Shown: piece by piece, positions 34,670 to 43,498 of the stretch | Numbering within the stretch: position 1 is the stretch's first letter | How the letters are laid out: each line of letters begins with the position of its first letter | Assembly (NCBI RefSeq): GCF_902809865.1 | Contig: NZ_CADDWH010000001.1 | Coordinates: forward strand, 1 to 64,000 | Source of the DNA: Halobacillus sp. Marseille-Q1614 | Lineage (GTDB): Bacteria; Bacillota; Bacilli; Bacillales; Halobacillaceae | DNA length: 64,000 nucleotides | Reading direction: 5' to 3' | Position numbers and translations under genes: made by a program | The notes under the pieces: generated by a model | The model's database searches: none | What the model was told of the DNA's origin: nothing | What the model saw: the letters and a program-made list of their open reading frames with translations, nothing else

Positions 34670-35809
34670 ATGCGCATTGGTGTACCTAAAGAAATCAAAA
34701 ATAATGAAAATCGTGTATCCCTTGCCCCGTCTGGAGTGCTGAGCCTTGTTTCTGCCGGTCATGAGGTATTTGTAGAAAAAGGAGCAGGAGTCGGTTCTTG
34801 TTTTCCTGATGAAGCTTACCAGGAAGCAGGGGGGAAACTTGCTTTGACTGCAAATGAAGCATGGGAAATGGACATGGTGATGAAAGTGAAAGAGCCGCAG
34901 CCTGAGGAATATGAGTACTTTCAGGAAGGTCTGGTCTTGTTTACCTACCTTCATCTTGCGGCGGAACCTGAGCTGACACAAGCTTTAGTAGAAAACAAAG
35001 TGGTCAGCATAGCTTATGAAACGATTCAGAAAGACAACGGCACTCTCCCGCTTCTTACTCCAATGAGTGAAGTGGCGGGACGGATGGCCGCTCAAGTCGG
35101 TGCTCAATTTTTAGAGAAACCAAAAGGTGGACAAGGTGTGTTGCTCAGTGGAATTCCAGGAGTAAGACGCAGTAAGGTTGCGATAATTGGTGGAGGAGTC
35201 GTAGGGACAAATGTAGCGAAAGTGGCTGTTGGACTAGGGTCGGATGTGACCATTCTTGACCTTAATCCTGATCGCCTCCGTGAACTGGATGATCTGTTTG
35301 GAAGAGATGTAAATACATTGATGTCCAATCCGCTGAATATTGCAGAAGCAGTGGCAGAGGCAGATCTCGTCATTGGCGCCGTCCTTATTCCTGGAGCGAA
35401 GGCGCCCAAGCTCGTAACTGAAGAAATGGTCAAAACAATGAAAAAAGGATCTGTCATTGTGGATGTTGCCGTTGATCAAGGTGGTATATTCCAAACCATA
35501 GATCATATCACCACCCATGATAATCCCACTTACGATAAACATGGAGTCGTTCATTATGCTGTAGCGAACATGCCAGGCGCAGTTCCTAAGACATCAACTA
35601 TAGGTCTTACAAATGTCACGGTTCCCTATGCACTTGAAATTGCAGGGAAAGGGTATGAGCGGGCATGCCGGGAGAACAAGGCTATCGCAAAAGGTTTGAA
35701 TACATTGGATGGTGTAGTAACCTATCAAGCTGTTGCAGAAGCTCATGGATATGCATACCAGCCTATTGATGAGCTTCTAAAGAAAGCGAACATGGCTTTT
35801 ACAAAATAG
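34670..35809 (+). CDS. ald: alanine dehydrogenase
   Basis: A 379-residue NAD-dependent alanine dehydrogenase (L-alanine to pyruvate and ammonia). [19 protein letters not shown] opens the protein, [11 protein letters not shown] contains the substrate-binding lysine, a central Rossmann segment reads [17 protein letters not shown], and VDQGGIFQT and [12 protein letters not shown] are characteristic. The start is the ATG at 34670 after GGAGGGG. As last gene of the sigma-54 operon it can recycle alanine formed by the aminotransferase back to pyruvate, releasing ammonium. A further alanine dehydrogenase elsewhere in the genome would not be surprising. Confidence 0.93.
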   Translation: MRIGVPKEIKNNENRVSLAPSGVLSLVSAGHEVFVEKGAGVGSCFPDEAYQEAGGKLALTANEAWEMDMVMKVKEPQPEEYEYFQEGLVLFTYLHLAAEPELTQALVENKVVSIAYETIQKDNGTLPLLTPMSEVAGRMAAQVGAQFLEKPKGGQGVLLSGIPGVRRSKVAIIGGGVVGTNVAKVAVGLGSDVTILDLNPDRLRELDDLFGRDVNTLMSNPLNIAEAVAEADLVIGAVLIPGAKAPKLVTEEMVKTMKKGSVIVDVAVDQGGIFQTIDHITTHDNPTYDKHGVVHYAVANMPGAVPKTSTIGLTNVTVPYALEIAGKGYERACRENKAIAKGLNTLDGVVTYQAVAEAHGYAYQPIDELLKKANMAFTK

Positions 35810-35851
35810 AGAGGGATCTAGTAGAGGCATTGGGTCTATGTAAGAAGAATG

Positions 35852-35889
35852 AATAGCCGCCCTGTACGGGGAAGTACAGGGCGGCTATT
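35852..35889 (+). terminator. strong hairpin after ald
   Basis: AATAGCCGCCCTGTAC and GTACAGGGCGGCTATT form a 16-bp perfect stem around a 6-base loop. No T run follows, so it may stabilise the mRNA end or terminate weakly. Confidence 0.65.
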
Positions 35890-36012
35890 AAAGGAGTGTA
35901 CTCATTAGTTCATACTTTCAGGATAAGATTCTTCAGCTGAATTATTTAAATCATATGTATTCAGTAAAGCTCTGTACAATTTTTAATGAAATAGCATTGT
36001 AGATTTATAAGT

Positions 36013-36040
36013 AAAAAAACAGACTCACAGCCTGTTTTTT
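36013..36040. terminator. bidirectional terminator
   Basis: AAAAAACAG and CTGTTTTTT flank a 10-base loop just before the end of the converging minus-strand gene at 36057. Confidence 0.75.
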
Positions 36041-36056
36041 AAAATGGTTATAGAAT

Positions 36057-36755
36057 TTATTGTTCAAATATATTTGGGTCATAATATTCTTCATTAATTG
36101 CCATTCCACCTTCTACACGTTCCATATTGTATTTGACAATATTACCATCCTCCTGTAAATAGGGAACGACCCAAAAAGTTGTGACTTCATTCACTGTTTC
36201 AAGATCTGCTAAGTTTGCTCCTAGATCATTTGAATACATATCAATCATTTCTTTTGCAGTATCCGGTTTGTTTTTGATATCAAAAGATAAATCTATTAAA
36301 ACGATATAACCTTCTCCCTTACCAAGGTCTTCATTTACTCGAATATCTTGGATAGTAGTGGTTTGATAGTCTTTAGATATACTTTTCACTTTTTCTTTAA
36401 TCTCTTTCTTGTCTAACTCTTCCTGAGAAAGTTCTTTTTCAGCCGCTATATCTTCTGAAGATTCATTAGTTTTAGTATCTACCTCTTTTTCTGTTGACTC
36501 TGCAGAGGTTTGGTCATCAGCTGCATCAGATGAATCTAAATCGGCAGCATCACTGGAACTTTCGGCTTCCGTCACCGCGGGTTCAATGTCACTTGGCTCT
36601 AACATAGAGCTACCAGCGATCATAACGATGAATGAAACACCACTTATTATAAGCCGTTTCTTAAATAATCCATTCTTCTTAAATATACTTACAATCCCTA
36701 ATATTCCATATAGGATAAATCCTACAAAACCTACGATAGATAATAAAGTGCCCAA
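36057..36755 (-). CDS. membrane-anchored hypothetical protein
   Basis: I do not recognise the family. Predicted 232 residues from a TTG start at 36755, with TAGGGGG 7 bases upstream. Two hydrophobic segments (about 1-20, LGTLLSIVGFVGFILYGILG in part, and 30-45) are followed by a very acidic Ser/Asp/Glu-rich linker (about 50-120) and a C-terminal folded domain with DIRVNEDLGKGEGYIVLIDLS and a conserved-looking TTFWVVPYLQEDGN. The linker is of the low-complexity kind common in surface proteins of halophilic Bacillaceae. It is monocistronic. Confidence 0.6.
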   Translation of the reverse strand: MGTLLSIVGFVGFILYGILGIVSIFKKNGLFKKRLIISGVSFIVMIAGSSMLEPSDIEPAVTEAESSSDAADLDSSDAADDQTSAESTEKEVDTKTNESSEDIAAEKELSQEELDKKEIKEKVKSISKDYQTTTIQDIRVNEDLGKGEGYIVLIDLSFDIKNKPDTAKEMIDMYSNDLGANLADLETVNEVTTFWVVPYLQEDGNIVKYNMERVEGGMAINEEYYDPNIFEQ

Positions 36756-37021
36756 AATATTTCCCCCTAAATTATTATAGCTATATAAAATCACCGTATA
36801 TTAGAATAATACTATTTCAATCTTTTGTAAAGAGTTTGTAATATAAATGACATTAAAAATACATATTAATGCGGTGGGATACATTGTCTCCCTGGTAAGT
36901 TTCATCTTTTATACGCTTTTTGTCCTGTTTCGCCAAAGGAAATTTAACTCCAGCTTCTATGATTTGCAAAGTAGTCAGAATATTGTGTATCGTGAAAGTG
37001 AAAAGAAAAGGAGGAAGTCAC

Positions 37022-38305
37022 ATGTCCTATATTCAAAAGGTGAGCTCGTATATAGAGAAGAACCGCAGTGAATATGAACGTTTGTTACAGGAAATGGTGC
37101 AGCAGCCGAGTAAAGCGGGAGGGGAGAGTGGCATCCAGGACATCGTGGAGAAGAGATTATCAGAAAAAGGATTCGATGTGGACCGCTGGGAACTCGATTA
37201 TGAAGCTTTATCAAAACATACGTATTTCTGTGCGTCCCGCCCCGATTTTACGGGAAGTGAGAATGTTGTAGGCGTCCTTAAAGGAGAAGGGGAGGGGAAA
37301 TCACTCATTTTAAATGGGCATGTGGATGTGGTACCTGAAGGAGAAAGAGTCCAATGGGAGCATGATCCTTACTCTGGAGCGATCCGGGGGAATAAGCTTT
37401 TCGGCCGCGGGGCGACAGATATGAAAGGCGGAAATCTATCCGCGTTATTGGCCGTTGAAGCGATCCAGGCTTTGGGCATCAAGCTAAAAGGTGATATTAT
37501 TTTTCAAAGTGTCGTAGAAGAAGAGAGTGGCGGATCAGGTACGCTGGCTGCCATCGAAAGAGGCTACACTGCGGATGCCGCCCTTATTCCTGAACCTACC
37601 AATATGACGATTTTTCCAAAACAGCAAGGCTCGATGTGGTTCAAAGTACATATTTACGGTAAATCTGCTCATGGTGGAACAAGATATGAAGGGGTCAGCG
37701 CCATTCAGAAGGTACATACCGTTCATGAAGCGATCCTGCAGCTGGAGCAGGAAAGAAATGAACGCCTGGACAGTCCGTTGTATGAAGGAAATCCGATCCC
37801 TGTTCCAATTAATGTAGGGAAAATTGCAGGAGGGACCTGGCCGTCTTCGGTTCCCGATCAAGTGACGATCGAAGGCCGTATGGGTGTCATTCCGGGAGAA
37901 GATCTACTCGAAGCGAAAGCGGCATTGGAAGCTAAGCTGGCTGCGTTAGCTAAAGAGGACAGCTGGTTTGCGGAAGCGCCGGTGGAAGTCGAGTGGTTTG
38001 GCGCAAGGTGGCTGCCGGGGGAAATTGAAGACGATCATCCGTTTCTACATTCTTTGATTCAAGCCTATCATTCCTATAAAAACGAGGACCCTGTGCTGAA
38101 AGCTTCTCCATGGGGAACCGATGGCGGATTGCTGACGGCGTTAAGAGGTATCCCAGCGGTTGTCTTTGGTCCGGGCGAGACAAGTATGGCGCATTATCCG
38201 AATGAATTCATTAACTTAGATCACGTATTTGAAGCTGCTGTGATTATGGCCGAAACGATTCTTCAATGGTGTGAAGTGGCGTCCGTGAATGAGAGTGTGC
38301 ACTAG
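37022..38305 (+). CDS. M20-family metallopeptidase/deacylase
   Basis: A 427-residue M20 zinc hydrolase of the ArgE/DapE type. NGHVDVVPEGE carries the first metal histidine and aspartate, GRGATDMKGG the bridging Asp, VVEEESGGSGT the catalytic Glu pair, and PWGTDGGLL lies near the last ligand. FKVHIYGKSAHGGTRYEG marks the dimerisation domain. It removes acyl or amino-acid groups from small amides or dipeptides. The ATG at 37022 follows AGGAGG; an earlier in-frame start at 36920 has no site. It is monocistronic, and a metabolic link with the sigma-54 operon is possible but unproven. Confidence 0.87.
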   Translation: MSYIQKVSSYIEKNRSEYERLLQEMVQQPSKAGGESGIQDIVEKRLSEKGFDVDRWELDYEALSKHTYFCASRPDFTGSENVVGVLKGEGEGKSLILNGHVDVVPEGERVQWEHDPYSGAIRGNKLFGRGATDMKGGNLSALLAVEAIQALGIKLKGDIIFQSVVEEESGGSGTLAAIERGYTADAALIPEPTNMTIFPKQQGSMWFKVHIYGKSAHGGTRYEGVSAIQKVHTVHEAILQLEQERNERLDSPLYEGNPIPVPINVGKIAGGTWPSSVPDQVTIEGRMGVIPGEDLLEAKAALEAKLAALAKEDSWFAEAPVEVEWFGARWLPGEIEDDHPFLHSLIQAYHSYKNEDPVLKASPWGTDGGLLTALRGIPAVVFGPGETSMAHYPNEFINLDHVFEAAVIMAETILQWCEVASVNESVH

Positions 38306-38407
38306 GATGGCTTCTTCCTTTTGAAATAGAAAGCTGTCGACGAGATAACATTTGAAATATAATTCATAGATCCTGGACCACTCACTTAAAGAGTATAAAA
38401 CCAATCT

Positions 38408-38434
38408 AAAGACACCTTAACGGGTGTCTTTTTT
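38408..38434 (+). terminator. rho-independent terminator
   Basis: AAAGACACC pairs with GGGTGTCTTT across TTAAC, followed by T residues, about 100 bases after the M20 gene. Confidence 0.85.
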
Positions 38435-38609
38435 CGTGGGCTGTCATGAGATCGTGAAGCTGAGGGGAAGAAGGAGTATGGGGGGGTGTGGAGATGACAA
38501 GCTCCCTCATTAGATAATTCGAAGCGTCCTAGTCTTTTCCTCCTACATTATGCATAACTTTTTTTATGGATGTGAAGTGAATGTTTGTAGAGCAAAGGGG
38601 GCTTGGTGT

Positions 38610-39305
38610 ATGAAATTCCTGAAGTCGAAAAAAACATACCTCATCTTAGGGGGAATTGCAGGGGGAATAGCCGCTTTCTTTATTTTTTATTGGATCGGAC
38701 ATTCCAGTGCGAAGATCGTATTAAATGAGGAAAAAGCCAGCTATGAAGACATTATCCATCAGCTTGAAGAGAAAAGCAGCGAGCTCAAAGATACAGAAGA
38801 CCAATTACATGAGGAAAAGCTGAATCTTTCTTATATTAAGGAAGAGTTAGAAAAAGAAGGGGACAAACTGAAAGCTAAACAGGAAGAAGTGGAGGAAGCC
38901 CTTGCTGTCGTAGAAGCGAAAGAGGAAACGGAAGGAAAATTGGAGGATCTCACCAAAAAGGTAACAGATGCTCAAGAAGAGAAAGAAGCGCTGGATAAGG
39001 AGATTAAGGGAAAAAAGGAAGAAATTAAAGCACTGGACGATACAATCAAAGAAAAGAAGGAAGAGCCAGTGGAGTTCCCGGCGGGGCAGTTTATCGTCGG
39101 TCATGACTTACAGGAGGGGCGCTATAAAGTGGTTCCCGTTGGAGAAGGAAGCAACTTTGTCGTTTATGATCCTGATGGATACCCGGAGGTCAATACGATC
39201 CTAAGCAATCAGAGTGATTTCGGGGTTCCGGAATATGTGTTTACGTGCGGGGAGGACTATATCATTCATTCGGAAGCTCCTTTCCGATTAATCCCGGTGG
39301 AGTGA
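38610..39305 (+). CDS. membrane-anchored coiled-coil protein
   Basis: Predicted 231 residues. One N-terminal membrane segment (about 10-32, LILGGIAGGIAAFFIFYWIG) precedes a long Lys/Glu-rich coiled coil (about 40-155, with repeated EEK/KEE heptads), then a compact C-terminal domain (about 160-231) with AGQFIVGHDLQEGRYKV, VYDPDGYPEVN and CGEDYIIHSEAPFRLIP. The ATG at 38610 follows AAGGGGG. The C-terminal domain would face outside and is unassigned. It stands alone, so no role is inferred beyond envelope association. Confidence 0.65.
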   Translation: MKFLKSKKTYLILGGIAGGIAAFFIFYWIGHSSAKIVLNEEKASYEDIIHQLEEKSSELKDTEDQLHEEKLNLSYIKEELEKEGDKLKAKQEEVEEALAVVEAKEETEGKLEDLTKKVTDAQEEKEALDKEIKGKKEEIKALDDTIKEKKEEPVEFPAGQFIVGHDLQEGRYKVVPVGEGSNFVVYDPDGYPEVNTILSNQSDFGVPEYVFTCGEDYIIHSEAPFRLIPVE

Positions 39306-39411
39306 ATGTTCAAAAAGCCAGGAGTTAAGTCTTTCGTTTACATTTGTTTCTTTGCTTCCATTGCCCGTAGGTTTCTAATTAAAAAATTCAAGGTAAGGTG
39401 ATCTGATTAAG

Positions 39412-39996
39412 ATGTATGTTAAAAGAAACGTACTTTTCGTCTTATGTATTTTATTACTGGCCGCCTGTAGCGAAAATGATCCTGCTCAAGCTACTAAGGA
39501 TAAAGAATCTGAACCGGCAGCTGAAACCCCTGCTACTGAAGACACTACGGAAACTGAGCCAGAACTTACGCCCGTAGAAAAAGTCAGAGAAGAAAATGAT
39601 CAATATGTTAATGATTTATTAGATATGAACCTGGTTTTTATAGAAATTCATAAAGAAGCAATGTCGTATGCTGACACATACGCCCCTGGTGACATTAATA
39701 TAGATTCACCTGAACTTGAAGAATTACAGTCCATTATGTCTCGTGTGGAAAGTGAAGTTGTTCCTGCTTTCGAAGAACTTGGCCCTCCTCCTACTGATGA
39801 CTTAGATCGTCTATATGAAGTTCAACAGGAAAATGTGGCAAATATGCAGCAAATAGCAGAGAATTTGCCGCTGGCTATAACCGGTGCTGGCAGAGCCAAA
39901 AACGCAATTGGACAAAGCGGTGAGCTCTATGAAGAGCATTCTGATTTAATTGTAAACATTCTAGATCGGCTAAGAGAACAAGGATTAATTGAGTGA
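39412..39996 (+). CDS. acidic lipoprotein of unknown function
   Basis: A 194-residue lipoprotein: signal MYVKRNVLFVLCILLLAAC with the lipidated cysteine at residue 19, an acidic Thr/Glu/Pro-rich spacer to about residue 55, then a mostly helical domain with VREENDQYVNDLLDMN, RVESEVVPAFEELGPPPTD and QENVANMQQIAENL. No family recognised. AAGGTGATC precedes the ATG. It is followed by about 900 bases of non-coding sequence before ktrA. Confidence 0.65.
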   Translation: MYVKRNVLFVLCILLLAACSENDPAQATKDKESEPAAETPATEDTTETEPELTPVEKVREENDQYVNDLLDMNLVFIEIHKEAMSYADTYAPGDINIDSPELEELQSIMSRVESEVVPAFEELGPPPTDDLDRLYEVQQENVANMQQIAENLPLAITGAGRAKNAIGQSGELYEEHSDLIVNILDRLREQGLIE

Positions 39997-40253
39997 GAAA
40001 TGGCTAAAATAGGGTATATAAAAGTTTAAGCTCCACCTTTTTTCCTTTGAAGGGAAGCGGATGAGAAAAATAAGGTGGATCTATTGCTCAGCAAGCAGAG
40101 AAAAGTTCCGGTGGAGTTTAAGAAGCTCAGGAGAAGGAAATAATTTTAACATAGCTATAACATCGAGGTAATTCGATTTAAATGTTTATTTGGTAAACTG
40201 TAGGGGCTAGCTTATAATTAGAAACCTCCCCCTAGGCTAGCCATATGTCTCAA

Positions 40254-40283
40254 GGTCCCGTCTCCTTAACGGGACTTTTTTTT
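40254..40283 (+). terminator. rho-independent terminator
   Basis: GGTCCCGT pairs with ACGGGACT around CTCCTTA, followed by eight T residues. It lies 260 bases after the lipoprotein gene and may serve a small transcript between them; no gene was found there. Confidence 0.75.
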
Positions 40284-40334
40284 GTTGTCCAGGAAATTAT
40301 AAAAATTCCAAGCTGTGGATATATATTTAAAAGT

Positions 40335-40462
40335 GCGGCATCCAGCTCCAGCGCCCAGACACTCGCGTCGTAAGCAATCCGCCCTGCGGAAGGGAAGGCC
40401 GCCTTCCTCCGGCCGTTTTGCTTATGCGTTTCGTGCCTGCCAGGGCGCTTGTGCCTTTGTTC
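40335..40462. repeat. intergenic palindromic repeat element
   Basis: A nested inverted repeat: GCGCCC/GGGCGC near the ends (40351 and 40442), TAAGCAA/TTGCTTA further in, and GGAAGG/CCTTCC at the centre. Its wording (GGCATCCAGCTCCAGCGCCC ... AGGGCGCTTGTGC) resembles a multi-copy intergenic element I recall from Bacillaceae genomes. It is GC-rich compared with the flanks. Confidence 0.6.
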
Positions 40463-40708
40463 CGTGCGAGTGATACAGTCTCTCGTAGTTGCCCAATATA
40501 AGGAAAATCTAAAGGGTTTCCGATAAGTATATAACATAGAAGAAACTCGATGGGAGCCGTCAGGCAAGAGGATAAGTCTCAAATGGTTATCCATTTAGAA
40601 AAAACTTAGTTGCAGGATCCATTTAAAATTTACAAATAGAATGAGGACGCCCTATTTACTTTTACCTTCACCGGGAGTAAAATACATTCATGCAAATTGA
40701 ATAGAATA

Positions 40709-40853
40709 GCTTCGCTTAACTTTCTTAACAAAGAAAGGTGGGGGACCCATTTTTGCAGCCGTGCTGCTAGGGGTGAATCTAACGAATGCATTCGTTAGTA
40801 GGGTGACTCTTTAGACCCGAATCCGACAGCTAACCTCATAAGCGTCTAAAGGG
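40709..40853 (+). ncRNA. c-di-AMP riboswitch (ydaO/yuaA leader)
   Basis: The aptamer shows the conserved blocks in order: CGCTTAA at the 5' side, GGGGGACCC, GGGGTGAATCT, AGGGTGACTC, then GACCCGAATCCGACAGCTAA and CCTCATAAGCG, closing the first helix. This matches the ydaO class, which senses cyclic di-AMP and turns off potassium and osmolyte uptake genes. It precedes ktrA, as in B. subtilis, and is followed by a terminator. Confidence 0.92.
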
Positions 40854-40896
40854 AAGAATGAAGTGGACAGGTTTGTTTAAACACGATGTCCCGCTG

Positions 40897-40926
40897 CCGC
40901 AAAAGTCATTCTTTTGTGGTTTTTTA
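40897..40926 (+). terminator. riboswitch expression-platform terminator
   Basis: CCGCAAAAG and CTTTTGTGG pair around TCATT, followed by seven T residues, 22 bases before the ktrA start. c-di-AMP binding would favour this hairpin. Confidence 0.85.
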
Positions 40927-40948
40927 ATGGGAAAAAGGAGTAACCATC

Positions 40949-41614
40949 ATGAAAAAAACATTTGCCATTATTGGATTAGGACGGTTTGGAGGAAGCATCT
41001 GCCGAACGTTAAGTGAGCAGGGTGTTGAAGTTCTGGCGATCGATAAAAGTGATGAAATTATATATGAATACAAGGACTTAGCTTCACATGCGGTGATAGC
41101 TGATTCCACAGACAAAAAGTTACTGCAGGAAATAGGGATTAAAAACGCGGACCATGTGATTGTCGCCATTGGGGATGATATTCAAGCCAGCCTATTGACG
41201 ACTCTCATTTTAAAGGAAATGGGAATTAAAACAGTAACCGCGAAAGCCATTACCGATTACCATGGAATCATCTTAAAGAAAATAGGGGCGGATCACGTCG
41301 TGCATCCAGAAATCGAGATGGGGAAACGTATAGCTAATAAGATGATTTCATCGAGTGTACTCGATTATATCGAATTATCCGATGAATCCAGCGTGGTTGA
41401 AGTGGTGATCGGTAAGAAAATGATCGGGCAGACATTAGGCGACTTGGATGTTCGTGCTCATTTTGGGATAAATATTTTAGCTATTAAGAGAGCTAAAGAA
41501 ATATTCATTTCACCAGAACCAAATAAAGATTTGGCAAAAGATGATCTTTTGGTTATCGTCGGGGCGGATGACGACATTAAAAGATTTAGAGACCATATGT
41601 TAGACAATGATTGA
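40949..41614 (+). CDS. ktrA: potassium uptake gating protein KtrA
   Basis: A 221-residue cytoplasmic RCK protein. The N-terminal RCK_N domain (about 1-120) has the Rossmann signature GLGRFGGSICRTL and VIADSTD, binding ATP/ADP, and the RCK_C domain (about 135-221) binds c-di-AMP in homologues (LGDLDVRAHFGINILAI). A ring of KtrA gates the KtrB pore. AAAAAGGAG precedes the ATG. Transcription is controlled by the riboswitch upstream, so the same messenger acts on RNA and probably on protein. Confidence 0.94.
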   Translation: MKKTFAIIGLGRFGGSICRTLSEQGVEVLAIDKSDEIIYEYKDLASHAVIADSTDKKLLQEIGIKNADHVIVAIGDDIQASLLTTLILKEMGIKTVTAKAITDYHGIILKKIGADHVVHPEIEMGKRIANKMISSSVLDYIELSDESSVVEVVIGKKMIGQTLGDLDVRAHFGINILAIKRAKEIFISPEPNKDLAKDDLLVIVGADDDIKRFRDHMLDND

Positions 41615-41745
41615 TCTAAGGGGCGGACCGCACGGCTTTTTATACCATAATGTAGGCCCTTTATCCTTTTTTCGATCCTTTCAGCTAAGTTGTCAAATCA
41701 TCTTTATCTATAAAATTTGTTCGAATGCCCTAAGGAGTTTAACTT

Positions 41746-43113
41746 ATGATACGCAATCCTAAACGAAGCTTGACCAAGTATTTTAATCGCCTTACCCCGT
41801 TCCAGATTATCGTGCTGTATTATTGTATGGCTGTATTCGTTTCAACCTTTCTTCTTAGTCTGCCTTTTTTACATAAGGAAGGCATGAACTTAAGCCTGAT
41901 TGATGCCATGTTTACGGCTGTCAGTGCCGTCAGTGTGACAGGGTTAACTGTGGTCTCCACAGCAGAAACTTTCAATACCCCGGGCTATTTTGTGTTAATG
42001 TTTATTCTCCAGTTTGGAGGAATCGGGGTCATGACGTTAGGGACTTTTATTTGGTTATTGTTAGGGAGTAAAATTGGGCTGAAAAGAAGAGAGCTGATTA
42101 AGACCGACCAAAACCAATCAACCTTTTCGGGGATGGTTTCCCTCATTAAACAAATTCTCCTGCTCATTCTTGCGATTGAAGCGTTGGGAGCGGTTATTTT
42201 AGGCGTTTACTTTACGCAATACTTCCCAACGTTAGGGGAATCTTTCGTACAAGGAATGTTTGCATCCGTCAGTGCGACAACAAACGCAGGGTTTGATATT
42301 ACGGGGAACTCGCTTGTTATGTTTCAGGATGACTACTTTGTTCAGTTTATAAATATACTTCTCTTGACACTAGGGGCGATCGGTTTTCCTGTACTGATTG
42401 AAATCAAAGATTATCTTACGAAAAAAAGCAATGCCTATATCAATTTTTCCTTATTTGCGAAGCTGACATCTGTAACCTTTGCTGCGCTCGTTGTCGTAGG
42501 AGCGATCCTTATTTATTTGTTTGACCGCACCCACTTTTTTGAAGGGAAATCATGGCATGAGTCCTTCTTCTATGCATTGTTCCAATCGACGACCACGAGA
42601 AATGGGGGACTTGCGACGATGGATGTGGCAGAGTTCACGACACCTACCCTTCTCGTAATCTGTGTATTGATGTTTATTGGGGCTTCCCCAAGCAGTGTAG
42701 GCGGTGGGATTCGTACGACGACCTTTGCTATCTCTTTACTGAGTGTGATCGCCTATGCCCGCGGGAAATCGAACGTAAGGGTTTTTCGAAGGGAAATTCA
42801 TCAGGATGATATCTTTCGTTCCTATATCGTGATTAATACAGCGATTGCCCTTACAGGGATTGCTGTTATATTATTAAATTATTTCGAACCTCAGTTTACG
42901 CTGATCGAAATCATATTTGAAGTCTGTTCCGCCTTTGGAACGACAGGGTTATCGATGGGGATTACGCCAGACTTGCACGCGCCTGGGAAGCTTATCATTA
43001 TCTCTCTCATGTTTATTGGGCGAATTGGAATATTCTCGTTCTTATTTATCGTAAGAGGAAGAGTGTCGAAAGACCGTTATCATTATCCGAAAGAACCGAT
43101 GATTATCGGATAA
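41746..43113 (+). CDS. ktrB: potassium transporter KtrB
   Basis: A 455-residue membrane protein of the Trk/Ktr/HKT superfamily with four M1-P-M2 repeats. Selectivity-loop segments include AVSAVSVTGLTVVSTAE, ASVSATTNAGFDITG, STTTRNGGLATMD and CSAFGTTGLSMG; the gating loop after the third repeat is rich in small residues (GASPSSVGGGIRT). It forms a dimeric K+ channel, Na+-assisted in B. subtilis. It lies 131 bases after ktrA and is followed by a large hairpin. In a salt-adapted organism this is a central osmoregulatory system. Confidence 0.94.
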   Translation: MIRNPKRSLTKYFNRLTPFQIIVLYYCMAVFVSTFLLSLPFLHKEGMNLSLIDAMFTAVSAVSVTGLTVVSTAETFNTPGYFVLMFILQFGGIGVMTLGTFIWLLLGSKIGLKRRELIKTDQNQSTFSGMVSLIKQILLLILAIEALGAVILGVYFTQYFPTLGESFVQGMFASVSATTNAGFDITGNSLVMFQDDYFVQFINILLLTLGAIGFPVLIEIKDYLTKKSNAYINFSLFAKLTSVTFAALVVVGAILIYLFDRTHFFEGKSWHESFFYALFQSTTTRNGGLATMDVAEFTTPTLLVICVLMFIGASPSSVGGGIRTTTFAISLLSVIAYARGKSNVRVFRREIHQDDIFRSYIVINTAIALTGIAVILLNYFEPQFTLIEIIFEVCSAFGTTGLSMGITPDLHAPGKLIIISLMFIGRIGIFSFLFIVRGRVSKDRYHYPKEPMIIG

Positions 43114-43185
43114 GGCCGGAGAAGCAGGAGAGCCCGAGCACACAGGGTTATGATATTATTACACATCTGAATAAGGAACGTTAAA

Positions 43186-43269
43186 AAGCAGGGCCCTGGT
43201 AGTGCACCCCGGAAGTTAGAGTTAATAATCTAACTTCCGGGGTGCACTACCCCTGGGCTGCTTTTTTTT
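43186..43269 (+). terminator. large terminator hairpin with embedded 22-bp perfect palindrome
   Basis: Arms at 43199-43220 and 43229-43250 are perfectly complementary (starting GTAGTGCACCCCGGAAG) around GTTAATAA. An outer, imperfect stem AAAAAGCAGGGCCC/GGGCTGCTTTTT continues it, ending in a T run. It ends the ktrAB transcript. Confidence 0.85.
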
Positions 43270-43498
43270 AATGTTTAAGGCTGGCTGGCATGCTTCTTCC
43301 AAGTAGAAAAGTATAAACATGCTGTTACATCCAGTTTCAAATCGTATAATTTTATCGTATTTAGTGCTTTAGACCTCTGGTTTGAATATACGTGGAGGTG
43401 TATTATATTTGTAAAAATATGAGTGATCATTCGTTCATCGTATTGCAAACCTATTAATAACCGTACGTTATTTATTGAACATAAAAGGAGTGAATAGG

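Noticed and set aside
30023-35809. Ectoine-degradation (doe) cluster
   Set aside because: The aminotransferase and aldehyde dehydrogenase would fit DoeD and DoeC in type, but no ectoine hydrolase (DoeA) or M20-type DoeB is in the operon; the M20 gene at 37022 is separate and lies beyond a gene on the other strand.
40250-40594. Open frame of 114 codons on the minus strand between the lipoprotein and ktrA
   Set aside because: It runs through a terminator and a palindromic repeat element, has no ribosome binding site and has an Arg/Pro/His-rich composition unlike nearby proteins.
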